Positions 1-5,432 of a stretch of 8,373 nucleotides of DNA are shown one piece after another. Both the position numbers and the translations under genes were made by a program. The number at the start of each line of letters is the position of its first letter. Position 1 is the first letter of the stretch. The notes below the pieces were generated by a model. The model ran no database searches, had not been told where the DNA came from, and saw nothing but the letters and a program-made list of their open reading frames with translations. Source of the DNA: Sulfurimonas sp. (GTDB taxonomy: Bacteria; Campylobacterota; Campylobacteria; Campylobacterales; Sulfurimonadaceae); NCBI GenBank assembly GCA_030673275.1, contig DAOVJL010000040.1, forward strand, positions 1 through 8,373, written 5' to 3'.

Positions 1-361
1 GGCACTCTAATTTTAACTCACTAACTTTTGTTTTATAATAATCCCAAAAAGGGAATGTCTTACATTGCAAAGGTCGTGCATCATATATTGTACAGCCATT
101 TGCTTCTCTATCATAAAAAATACACTCGTAACTATCACCAAAATTTTTCTCTTTTAGAGAGTATTTGTAACCTTTTTTAAAAAGATATTGTTGCATAAAA
201 TTTTTAATATCTAAGCCTAACAGCTCACTAATATTTTCAATCTCTGCTTTTGTCACATATATATAACCACTCTCGCCGGTACAGCATCTTCCTTGACATG
301 TAGCACATGCGGAGAAATCAAATGAATATGGATAACTATCTTTTTTAACTACAGTTGACAT
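1..361 (-). CDS. YkgJ family cysteine-cluster protein, C-terminus cut by window edge
   Basis: The 120 visible codons run off the left edge, so the C-terminus is missing. The N-terminal cysteine cluster is C-x2-C-x3-C-C (residues 19, 22, 26, 27), followed by Cys80, Cys90 and Cys100; the segment around residues 88-100 (NGCTIYDARPLQC) is characteristic of the YkgJ / zinc- or iron-chelating domain family (Pfam CxxCxxCC type). Members are presumed to bind a metal or Fe-S cluster, but their cellular role is mostly unknown. No signal peptide is seen, so it is probably cytoplasmic. The ATG lies inside the last codons of the upstream methyltransferase gene (13-nt overlap, different frame), which suggests translational coupling and transcription from the same promoter. 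Family assignment is fairly firm; a specific function cannot be given. Confidence 0.85.
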   Translation of the reverse strand, partial: MSTVVKKDSYPYSFDFSACATCQGRCCTGESGYIYVTKAEIENISELLGLDIKNFMQQYLFKKGYKYSLKEKNFGDSYECIFYDREANGCTIYDARPLQCKTFPFWDYYKTKVSELKLEC

Positions 362-1044
362 TTTATACTTTGTGTCTTTGCTTTTGCATAAATATCTTTA
401 GCTTTTTGTGAAAATTCTTCACCCTCAAAACTGATAAACGGTTCCCAAACTTTCATAAGTGACTTTGAACCATTTCTGGCATGTACCATAACTAAAGAGG
501 CTACTCTATCTTTTTTAGGGTGTATAAACTGCACATCTACAACTCTCATCTTAACTCTATCTAGCTCCGAACATATCAATCCAAACTGTGATGCGTCATA
601 GCAAAATATAAAATGTGACTTTGGTTTTAAAAGCCTAGACACCTTTTTAAAAAACTCTTTTAATGGTAAGTTGATATTATACCTTGCATTAAACAACATC
701 TCATTTTCGCTTTTAGTAACGCCATCGTGATAAAAAGGAGGGTTAGAGATTATATAGTCATACTTCTCGTCTTCTTCAAGCTCTAAAAAATCTTTTTTAT
801 GTATTTTATACTCAATTTTATTCACTCTTGCATTGGTTGTGGCATACTCTACAAATTTATCTTGCTTCTCCACCGCTTCAAGTTCTACTTTTGGATTGTC
901 ACGAGCTACTAAAAGTCCAATAACCCCGCATCCTGCTCCAACATCTAAGACTTTTCCACGAGGTTTAAACGAGCTTATAAAATCGTATAAAAAAACAGAA
1001 TCACTATTGTAACAATAGCCAGATTCTGGCTGATAAAGAAGCAT
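349..1044 (-). CDS. TrmN6-like N6-adenine methyltransferase (putative tRNA1(Val) A37 methylase)
   Basis: This is a 231-aa SAM-dependent methyltransferase. Residues 34-43 (DVGAGCGVIG) form the glycine-rich SAM-binding motif I, an acidic residue follows at the end of the next strand (E59), and residues 101-104 (NPPF) are the catalytic NPPY/F motif of enzymes that methylate exocyclic amino groups. The N-terminal YQPESGYCYNSDS segment and the length fit the YfiC/TrmN6 branch (E. coli protein about 245 aa), which makes m6A37 in tRNA1(Val); a HemK/PrmC-like or RlmF-like substrate cannot be excluded. The frame is open upstream to 1125, but ATG at 1044 is chosen: it has AAGGTG 5 nt upstream, lies about 21 nt downstream of the predicted transcription start, and the extra 27 residues would be read from the promoter. 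It overlaps the next gene by 13 nt. Confidence 0.85.
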   Translation of the reverse strand: MLLYQPESGYCYNSDSVFLYDFISSFKPRGKVLDVGAGCGVIGLLVARDNPKVELEAVEKQDKFVEYATTNARVNKIEYKIHKKDFLELEEDEKYDYIISNPPFYHDGVTKSENEMLFNARYNINLPLKEFFKKVSRLLKPKSHFIFCYDASQFGLICSELDRVKMRVVDVQFIHPKKDRVASLVMVHARNGSKSLMKVWEPFISFEGEEFSQKAKDIYAKAKTQSIKCQL

Positions 1045-1059
1045 CAAACACCTTTTAGA

Positions 1060-1079
1060 TATAATTACGCAATTATAAC
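1060..1079 (+). promoter_or_regulatory. Candidate -10 region for kdsB
   Basis: On the plus strand TATAAT is at 1060-1065 and TATAAC at 1074-1079. Either could be a -10 box for kdsB, preceded by a T-rich stretch (1053-1056) and no convincing -35 box, as is common in Campylobacterota. Transcription starting at about 1072 or 1086 would make a leader of 150-170 nt before the kdsB ATG. The two candidates overlap the divergent promoter, so the two directions may compete. Confidence 0.4.
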
Positions 1080-1100
1080 AGTAAAATTGCACTAGTGCAA
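1072..1100 (-). promoter_or_regulatory. Sigma70-type promoter for the methyltransferase-ykgJ pair
   Basis: Read on the minus strand, TTGCAC (1100..1095) is followed after exactly 17 nt by TATAAT (1077..1072). A TG one base before the -10 box gives an extended -10. The transcription start would fall near 1065, about 20 nt before the methyltransferase ATG at 1044. Campylobacterota promoters usually lack a clear -35 box, so this near-consensus arrangement is notable. The -35 box is half of the palindrome at 1086-1101. Confidence 0.7.
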
Positions 1101-1101
1101 T
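1086..1101. repeat. 16-bp perfect palindrome, possible operator
   Basis: ATTGCACTAGTGCAAT is a perfect inverted repeat with 8-bp arms and no spacer. It covers the -35 box of the minus-strand promoter and lies just downstream of the candidate kdsB -10 boxes, where a dimeric repressor could block both directions. In kdsB RNA it could instead form a 6-bp hairpin with a CUAG loop. Which of these applies, if either, cannot be decided here. Confidence 0.6.
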
Positions 1102-1213
1102 GGGCTTCCTGCCGAAGGAAACCAAGTGTTAACGTAGATAGCGGAATTACTTCCGATATCGTGATAAAAAAGATGAAGGGTTTCCTTCATTTTAGTAGCT
1201 GCCCCTTGAGGGT
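1102..1213 (+). promoter_or_regulatory. Structured leader upstream of kdsB with mutually exclusive helices
   Basis: The non-coding leader contains consecutive local hairpins: GGcTTCCT/AGGAAaCC (1103-1110 with 1116-1123, one C.A mismatch), GATAgCGGAA/TTCCGaTATC (1137-1146 with 1151-1160, one G.A mismatch, TTAC loop), TGAAGG/CCTTCA (1174-1179 with 1184-1189, GTTT loop, followed by ATTTTA... i.e. four Ts), and CCC-TTGA-GGG (1203-1212). In competition, GAAGGAAACC (1114-1123) is perfectly complementary to GGTTTCCTTC (1179-1188). That 10-bp helix would enclose the second hairpin while destroying the first and third, and GGGC (1102-1105) could close it with GCCC (1201-1204). This is the layout of an attenuator, riboswitch or small RNA. 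No known RNA class was recognised and no function is claimed. Confidence 0.5.
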
Positions 1214-1238
1214 ACAAAGTAAAATTAAGGTAAAGATT

Positions 1239-1955
1239 ATGATAATTATCCCGGCACGATTAGCATCGACAAGATTTCCTAAAAAAGTATTAGCTGATAT
1301 TGGTGGGCTGCCTATGGTTGTAGCAACTGCCAAAAGAGTTGCACATCTTGATAGAGTAGTAGTTGCTGCTGATGACGAAGTAATCATTAAGACATGTAAA
1401 GCAAATGGTATAGAAGCAATGCTTACTTCAACAACACATAAAAGTGGAACTGATCGTATAAATGAGTGCGCCAATCTTTTAAAGCTTGATGATGATGAAC
1501 TTATAATTAATGTCCAAGCAGATGAGCCTTTTATAGAGCCCGAAGTTGTAGAATCTCTTATAAAAAAACTCAAAGCACTTCAAAGTGAAAATGAGCCTTT
1601 TATTATGGGTAGCTGCTATAATGCTATAAACGCAGAATCTGCTGAGGATCCAAATCTTGTTAAAGTTGTATTAGATGACGATGATAACGCAATATATTTT
1701 TCTCGCTCACGCATACCTTACAACCAAGGTGGAGGTGCCAAATACTTCGGTCATATTGGTATTTATGGGTTTAGTAAAAAAAGTTTAAAAGAGTTTTGCA
1801 ATCTTAATGATGCACCTATAGAGGATATAGAAAAGTTAGAACAACTTCGTGCAATTTATCATCAAAAAAAGATAGCTATGGTAAAAGTTGCAAGTACCGG
1901 CTTTGGAATAGATACAAAAGAGGACTTAGCGAGAGCTATAGAAATCTTTCTTTAG
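1239..1955 (+). CDS. kdsB: 3-deoxy-manno-octulosonate cytidylyltransferase (CMP-Kdo synthetase)
   Basis: This cytoplasmic enzyme activates Kdo with CTP to give CMP-Kdo and pyrophosphate, the sugar donor for attaching Kdo to lipid A in LPS/LOS synthesis. The 238-aa protein has the full set of family motifs: IPARLASTRFPKK (residues 4-16, nucleotide-binding loop), SGTDR (69-73), NVQADEPFI (91-99, with metal-ligand Asp95), SRSRIPY (155-161) and GIDT (223-226, with Asp225). The length matches the family (about 240-250 aa). The frame is open upstream to ATG 1095, but ATG 1239 is chosen because KdsB proteins begin directly with the IPAR strand and AAGG lies 8 nt upstream (1227-1230). It is a single gene between a divergent and a convergent operon, preceded by an unusual structured leader. 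Confidence 0.96.
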   Translation: MIIIPARLASTRFPKKVLADIGGLPMVVATAKRVAHLDRVVVAADDEVIIKTCKANGIEAMLTSTTHKSGTDRINECANLLKLDDDELIINVQADEPFIEPEVVESLIKKLKALQSENEPFIMGSCYNAINAESAEDPNLVKVVLDDDDNAIYFSRSRIPYNQGGGAKYFGHIGIYGFSKKSLKEFCNLNDAPIEDIEKLEQLRAIYHQKKIAMVKVASTGFGIDTKEDLARAIEIFL

Positions 1956-1963
1956 AAAAGCCA

Positions 1964-1978
1964 GCCTCTTTTAGAGGC
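1964..1978. terminator. Hairpin terminator between convergent kdsB and the chemosensory operon
   Basis: GCCTCT-TTT-AGAGGC forms a 6-bp stem with a 3-nt loop, 8 nt after the kdsB stop and 4 nt after the stop of the minus-strand 69-aa gene. Reading minus, the hairpin is followed by TGGCTTTTC; reading plus, by AGAGTTACTTTTG. Both T tracts are short and offset, so it may be only moderately efficient, but its position between two convergent genes fits a shared bidirectional terminator. Confidence 0.6.
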
Positions 1979-1982
1979 AGAG

Positions 1983-2192
1983 TTACTTTTGTCTAGGTTT
2001 TATAAAAATTGTATAATCCCCAAACTGCTCATTTAAAGAAAACTCATGTTTTTGACAAAAAGTTGAGTTCATAACACCTATCATATATTCAGCTTCTTTT
2101 TTAGCTTCTTCTTTTGTATTAAACTCAATAGATTCAGCCATTCCGCTTTTTAAAAAACATCTACATGTATTTTCTACTTTCACTTTATACAT
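1983..2192 (-). CDS. 69-aa Cys-containing protein of unknown function, last gene of the operon
   Basis: I do not recognise this protein. It is 69 aa, soluble, without a signal peptide or membrane segment. A C-x-C pair (Cys10, Cys12) near the N-terminus and a C-x2-H (Cys46, His49) downstream could bind a metal such as zinc, but the spacing matches no finger I know. A Glu/Lys-rich helix (about 26-42) lies between them, and predicted strands flank it (residues 2-6 and 58-65), suggesting a small alpha/beta fold. The ATG is 9 nt after the stop of the response-regulator gene, and TAGGA overlapping that stop serves as its ribosome site, so it is translated as part of the chemosensory operon. It is followed directly by the hairpin at 1964-1978. 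That it is a real gene is likely from position and ribosome site; any role in signalling is guilt by association only. Confidence 0.7.
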   Translation of the reverse strand: MYKVKVENTCRCFLKSGMAESIEFNTKEEAKKEAEYMIGVMNSTFCQKHEFSLNEQFGDYTIFIKPRQK

Positions 2193-2201
2193 ATAATATT
2201 C

Positions 2202-3545
2202 CTAAAAATCAAAAATATCATCTAACTCTTCAACAGAGTCATCAGCGCTATCATCATTCATTTTAAGCATACTAGAAATTGTCTCACAATTTACTACGAT
2301 TGTATCATTCATAAATTCTGCACTTGGAGCACCGGTATGAAATGACATATAAATCCATGTTGACAAATCATTACTAAATGCTTTACACATAGGTCCTAAC
2401 GCTTCTGAATTTTGAATAAACTCATCTGCATGAGCTGCCAAATCTTGAGACAACATAGTAAGTGCTTTTGATATAGGATATATTTCACTATATGTACCTA
2501 GAATTGAACCTAATTTATCTAAGTATGTATACATCTCTTCAAGCTCTTCAACCGTAACATCTCCACTACCGACTATCAACATCAATGAGCCCAGTTTTGA
2601 TGCATATTCCTCTAAGTCTACTAAGTCATCATCATCAATATAATCAAATACCTGTAACTCTTTTGAAGCAAAAGTAGAAGCAACATCATCTGCTTGTATA
2701 GTTATTTCTGAGGCAACAATCTCCTGTTCATATTCAACATTTTTTATTTCTACATCTTCAGATTCATCCACAGAGCAAACCCTAGATAATTCAAATGAAA
2801 TTTTTTTATTATCTACCTTGTATGGGCATACAAGAAGATTTTTCTTTAAAGTAAGCTCTAGTACTTTTGGTGGTAATTTATCTATTTTTACAAGGGTAAA
2901 GTATTGATATTCATCTGACTCTTCAATGTAAATTTCAGTATTTACCGAGAGCTTAAGTTGACTTTCTGCAATAGAAAAAATCGTACGAACAACATCACTT
3001 AAATTATCATATTTATCCGTAGCATTTAAAAGAAAGAACTCCCAAAACTCTAATAAAGAGTCTTCAGAATCTATTATAAAAGTTGTTTGTCTGCTAAATA
3101 TTTCAGAAGTAAAAAGATTTCTTGGAATATATTGATGTGAACAACTTTTTTTATTTTTTCTTGCTTCTATAATAGTTATATAATTAGAAATTCTACTTGC
3201 AAATATATCAGCATTTACAGGCTTAGAAATATAATCTTCTGCACCGCTGCTAAGAATCTTTTTTTGTCTAGCACTGTCATCAACAGCAGAAACCGCGATA
3301 ATCATTATATTAGGGTTGGTCTCTCTAATTATTTTTGTAGCTTCTATCCCATCCATCACTGGCATCATAATATCCATAAGAACCATGTCAAAACTACCGT
3401 TTTCACACATTTCTACCGCTTTTAAACCATTAGATGCTTCTTCAATCTTAAAAATAGTTTTGTTATTCTCGCATTCATAATCTTCAAGCAGCAACTTTAA
3501 TATCATTCTATTATTTGCATTGTCATCTACAATTAATATATTCAT
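2202..3545 (-). CDS. Response regulator: receiver domain plus uncharacterised C-terminal region
   Basis: The 447-aa protein starts with a complete receiver domain (about 1-125): acidic pair Asp7/Asp8, phospho-acceptor Asp58 in LMDIMMPVMDG, Ser86 in the Thr/Ser position and Lys108 in the SKP motif. It should accept phosphate, plausibly from the CheA of this operon. A middle region (about 140-260) of mixed alpha/beta character and a mainly helical region (about 303-428) match no domain I can name; there is no DNA-binding, GGDEF, HD or methylesterase signature and no H-x2-K-G HPt motif. The extreme C-terminus, DSVEELDDIFDF, resembles the CheY-binding tail of CheZ. The start is ATG 3545, because the more upstream GTG at 3554 lies inside the Shine-Dalgarno sequence; this leaves 1 nt between it and the preceding stop (TAAGATG). 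The effector function is unknown. Confidence 0.88.
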   Translation of the reverse strand: MNILIVDDNANNRMILKLLLEDYECENNKTIFKIEEASNGLKAVEMCENGSFDMVLMDIMMPVMDGIEATKIIRETNPNIMIIAVSAVDDSARQKKILSSGAEDYISKPVNADIFASRISNYITIIEARKNKKSCSHQYIPRNLFTSEIFSRQTTFIIDSEDSLLEFWEFFLLNATDKYDNLSDVVRTIFSIAESQLKLSVNTEIYIEESDEYQYFTLVKIDKLPPKVLELTLKKNLLVCPYKVDNKKISFELSRVCSVDESEDVEIKNVEYEQEIVASEITIQADDVASTFASKELQVFDYIDDDDLVDLEEYASKLGSLMLIVGSGDVTVEELEEMYTYLDKLGSILGTYSEIYPISKALTMLSQDLAAHADEFIQNSEALGPMCKAFSNDLSTWIYMSFHTGAPSAEFMNDTIVVNCETISSMLKMNDDSADDSVEELDDIFDF

Positions 3546-3546
3546 C

Positions 3547-3975
3547 TTATACACCTTCCCCTAATTTTTTTTGATTTTTTATAATTTGTAAATAGTTTGA
3601 TAACAATTCAACTATAGAAAATACAGCATTTGCATCAAGAGGTTTATTTAAGTACCTATCAACTTGCAAATCAATAGATTTTCTAAATATAGAAGTATTT
3701 ATCTCTTCATCAACCATTAAAACTACTAGTTGAGAAGGGATTTTGTTTTTAATACTTTCAATAAACTCCATAGGACCTATACTATTAATATTTTGAGAAA
3801 CAAGTAAAATATCCGGTCTTTTTTCTTCAAAAATTTGAAGGGCAATAATTCCATCATCACATACTATGGGTTCATTTCCCATAGCCTTAATCCATAATTC
3901 TAATCTTTTCAAAATTCTAGTATCTGATTCACAAACTAATATTGTTAATTTATCATCTGTAAAATCATCGCTCAT
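3547..3975 (-). CDS. Degenerate (pseudo-) receiver domain protein
   Basis: This 142-aa protein is a single receiver-like domain: ILVCESD (12-18) aligns with the first strand and acidic pocket, PDILLVS (54-60) with the third strand, LVVLMVDE (83-90) with the fourth, and YLNKPLD (108-114) with the K-P loop. Key phosphorylation residues are altered: the phospho-acceptor Asp is Ser60, the usual Asp-Asp pair is Glu16-Ser17, and the conserved Thr/Ser is Val88; Lys111-Pro112 remains. It therefore probably cannot be phosphorylated normally and may act as a protein-binding module, for example toward CheA, ParA or the neighbouring regulator. Its ATG follows the parA stop by 1 nt (TAGTATG), with AAGGA about 6 nt upstream. 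The fold call is secure from the strand and KP pattern; the interaction role is inference. Confidence 0.85.
   Translation of the reverse strand: MSDDFTDDKLTILVCESDTRILKRLELWIKAMGNEPIVCDDGIIALQIFEEKRPDILLVSQNINSIGPMEFIESIKNKIPSQLVVLMVDEEINTSIFRKSIDLQVDRYLNKPLDANAVFSIVELLSNYLQIIKNQKKLGEGV
3554..3561 (-). promoter_or_regulatory. Ribosome binding site that sets the response-regulator start
   Basis: GGGGAAGG on the minus strand lies 8 nt before ATG 3545. The alternative GTG codon (3554..3552) begins with the last G of this site and so cannot use it, which settles the start in favour of the ATG. The site lies inside the final codons of the preceding gene. Confidence 0.75.
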
Positions 3976-3976
3976 A

Positions 3977-4717
3977 CTAAATCCTTTTTAATAACTCATC
4001 TACACACTGTTTATAATCTTTCATCCCTTTTGAACGCTTTTCATCTAAAATTATTGGTGAACCCGACTCAAACTGTTTTGCAAGTTTTATGTCAACCCCT
4101 ATAGGAGATAGTACTTTATCTTTCCCAAAAGATGTCTTAACTTTAGCCAGAGACTCTTTATGTTCATTGATATGTGGATTATACATAACCGGCAATATAG
4201 ACACATCAGCTATACTTCTTCCTAGTTGTGAAGCATTCTGATAAACTGCTCTCATCATCTGTCCAACTGCAACTACGCCTAAATGATGAGGAACAAAAGG
4301 TATAAGTACACTATCGGCTACTTCTAAAGAATTTTTTAAAAGTGCATCAAATGTTGGAGGAGTGTCAATAACACAATAGTCAAAAAAATCTGCAATATTT
4401 TCTCTTTTAAACCGACTTTTTAATACACCTCTTAAATCCGAGTACTCGTATACATCAAAAAATGCTAATGCCGGAGAGAGAGTTAAATTGTCGTGAATCG
4501 TTGGTATAAAAGTTTCACTAAGTGTATGACCTGTAAATATTGAATGAACTCCAAGATCTTCGCTTGGCTCACACCCAACACCTATACAGGCGTGACCTTG
4601 TGTATCAAAGTCTAAAAGTAAGACAGATCCATGTTTGGCTAAACCGGATGCGACATTTACTGCAGTTGTAGTTTTTGCTGACCCGCCTTTTCGATTACTA
4701 ATTACAATGGTTTTCAC
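3977..4717 (-). CDS. ParA/MinD-family ATPase of a chemosensory operon (ParC-like by context)
   Basis: This 246-aa P-loop ATPase has the deviant Walker A motif KGGSAKTT (residues 10-17, signature Lys10 and P-loop Lys15), Walker A' LLLDFDTQGH (33-42, Asp36/Asp38) and Walker B YCVIDTPP (114-121, Asp118). The family forms ATP-dependent dimers that position plasmids, nucleoids or protein assemblies. Location directly after cheA, cheW and the STAS gene suggests positioning of a chemosensory array, as the ParC ATPase does in Vibrio; no partner ParB or ParP is visible, and ParA-like gene regulation is a less likely alternative. The preferred start is GTG 4717, giving MKTIVISN and 10 nt from AAAAGGA (4734..4728). 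TTG 4726 is only 1 nt from that site and is less plausible. It overlaps the end of the STAS gene by 20 nt, suggesting coupled translation. Confidence 0.9.
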   Translation of the reverse strand: MKTIVISNRKGGSAKTTTAVNVASGLAKHGSVLLLDFDTQGHACIGVGCEPSEDLGVHSIFTGHTLSETFIPTIHDNLTLSPALAFFDVYEYSDLRGVLKSRFKRENIADFFDYCVIDTPPTFDALLKNSLEVADSVLIPFVPHHLGVVAVGQMMRAVYQNASQLGRSIADVSILPVMYNPHINEHKESLAKVKTSFGKDKVLSPIGVDIKLAKQFESGSPIILDEKRSKGMKDYKQCVDELLKRI

Positions 4718-4967
4718 TACTGTCAAATCCTTTTAACACTTTAATATAAAGTTTATTCTCATCACCAAACTCATAAACACAACTATAATTTTTCTTATAT
4801 GCCATAATAAGTTGTAAAACTGCTAAGTGAATATCTTCACAATCGCTGAAATCAAAGTTAATTTCATCACCGGCATTTGTTTGTAAAAAGTCTCTCAAAG
4901 ACAACACATCATCTTCATATATGACAGATGCAAATATCACTCGTTTATTATCATATGTTATTGCCAT
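4698..4967 (-). CDS. STAS-like domain protein lacking the phosphorylatable serine
   Basis: This 89-aa single-domain protein has the pattern of a STAS domain (SpoIIAA-like anti-sigma antagonist, MlaB): an N-terminal strand pair, a strand and loop INFDFSDCEDIH (36-47), then a helix (about 48-60) and a C-terminal strand and helix (72-80). In regulatory STAS proteins the loop before this helix reads D-S and the Ser is phosphorylated by a kinase. Here the aligned residues are His47-Leu48, so classical on/off phosphorylation is unlikely and a constitutive binding role is more probable. ATG overlaps the cheW stop by one base (TAATG), with AAGGAG 7 nt upstream. Its end overlaps parA by 20 nt, which suggests near-equal synthesis and perhaps a complex with ParA or CheW. 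The STAS assignment is moderate because the sequence is divergent. Confidence 0.65.
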   Translation of the reverse strand: MAITYDNKRVIFASVIYEDDVLSLRDFLQTNAGDEINFDFSDCEDIHLAVLQLIMAYKKNYSCVYEFGDENKLYIKVLKGFDSSENHCN

Positions 4968-5407
4968 TACTTCTCCTTGCTTGGTAATTTTACTGTTTTA
5001 ATTATATTAATTAAAACACCATCTATGTCTAAAATACCTGAAAGTTCTAAAAACTTACTTGTATCATTATCTTCATCATTTTTTATAATATTAGACTCTT
5101 CTATATGTGCTATATCATCTATTAAATCAACTTTAATTGCAAAATTATCATTGTCGTTTTCATAAAAAAGAAATTTTTGAGTAGAGTCTTCAATATCTTT
5201 ATCCTCATCTTCATGCGGAGGAAGTCCTATAAGCTTACGAAAGTTTAAAACTTTTACAACACTTTTTTCATAAGGCATCATCCCATCTATTAACTCATTA
5301 GCATTAGGAATAGCAGTCAATTCAACAGCCTGAATTATTCTTTGTACATTATCAATATTTATTGCATAGCGATTGTTTGCAACACTAAAAACTATTAAAT
5401 CAATCAT
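4967..5407 (-). CDS. cheW: CheW-like chemotaxis adaptor protein
   Basis: CheW links the CheA kinase to receptors at the membrane-associated array. This 146-aa protein is essentially one CheW domain: LIVFSVANNRYAINIDNVQRII (4-25) is the first subdomain with the usual F.l....YAi.i..V..I pattern, VVKVLNFRKLIGLP (50-63) corresponds to the v.v.DlR..lGl motif, and FAIKVDLIDDI (89-99) to the second barrel. Acidic inserts (65-74 and 108-116) separate the strands and give a very negative protein. ATG is 25 nt after the cheA stop with AAAGG 8 nt upstream. It is a little shorter than typical CheW (about 160 aa), and the D of the DLR motif is Asn55. A scaffold role with the neighbouring CheA is likely; which receptors it serves is unknown. 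Confidence 0.88.
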   Translation of the reverse strand: MIDLIVFSVANNRYAINIDNVQRIIQAVELTAIPNANELIDGMMPYEKSVVKVLNFRKLIGLPPHEDEDKDIEDSTQKFLFYENDNDNFAIKVDLIDDIAHIEESNIIKNDEDNDTSKFLELSGILDIDGVLINIIKTVKLPSKEK

Positions 5408-5432
5408 ATTTTAAACCTTTTCATACTTACTA

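Noticed and set aside
1045..1125. N-terminal extension of the methyltransferase up to 1125
   Set aside because: The extension crosses the strong promoter of the gene itself; ATG 1044 has a well-placed AAGGTG and a normal family N-terminus.
1102..1213. kdsB leader as SRP RNA, integron attC site, or a glycine or other known riboswitch
   Set aside because: It lacks the SRP domain IV signature beyond a coincidental GGAA, GTTAACG does not fit the attC core GTTRRRY, and the glycine-riboswitch core is absent apart from a CCGAAGG fragment.
1095..1238. 48-residue N-terminal extension of KdsB from an upstream in-frame ATG
   Set aside because: KdsB proteins start with the MIIIPAR strand, a ribosome site precedes ATG 1239, and the extension would be read from palindromic, hairpin-rich leader DNA. 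The lack of stops over 48 codons is noted but not sufficient.
1187..1573. 128-aa reading frame on the minus strand inside kdsB
   Set aside because: It is antisense to a clearly coding gene, its composition is Ser/Ile-rich as expected from a shadow frame, and no family motif or ribosome site is evident.
4977..5165. 62-aa plus-strand frame inside cheW
   Set aside because: It lies antisense to cheW, with no ribosome site or recognisable motif.
5404..5424. Six-codon mini-ORF (MKRFKI) overlapping the cheW start
   Set aside because: It has no ribosome site of its own and its AAAAGG is better explained as the cheW ribosome site.
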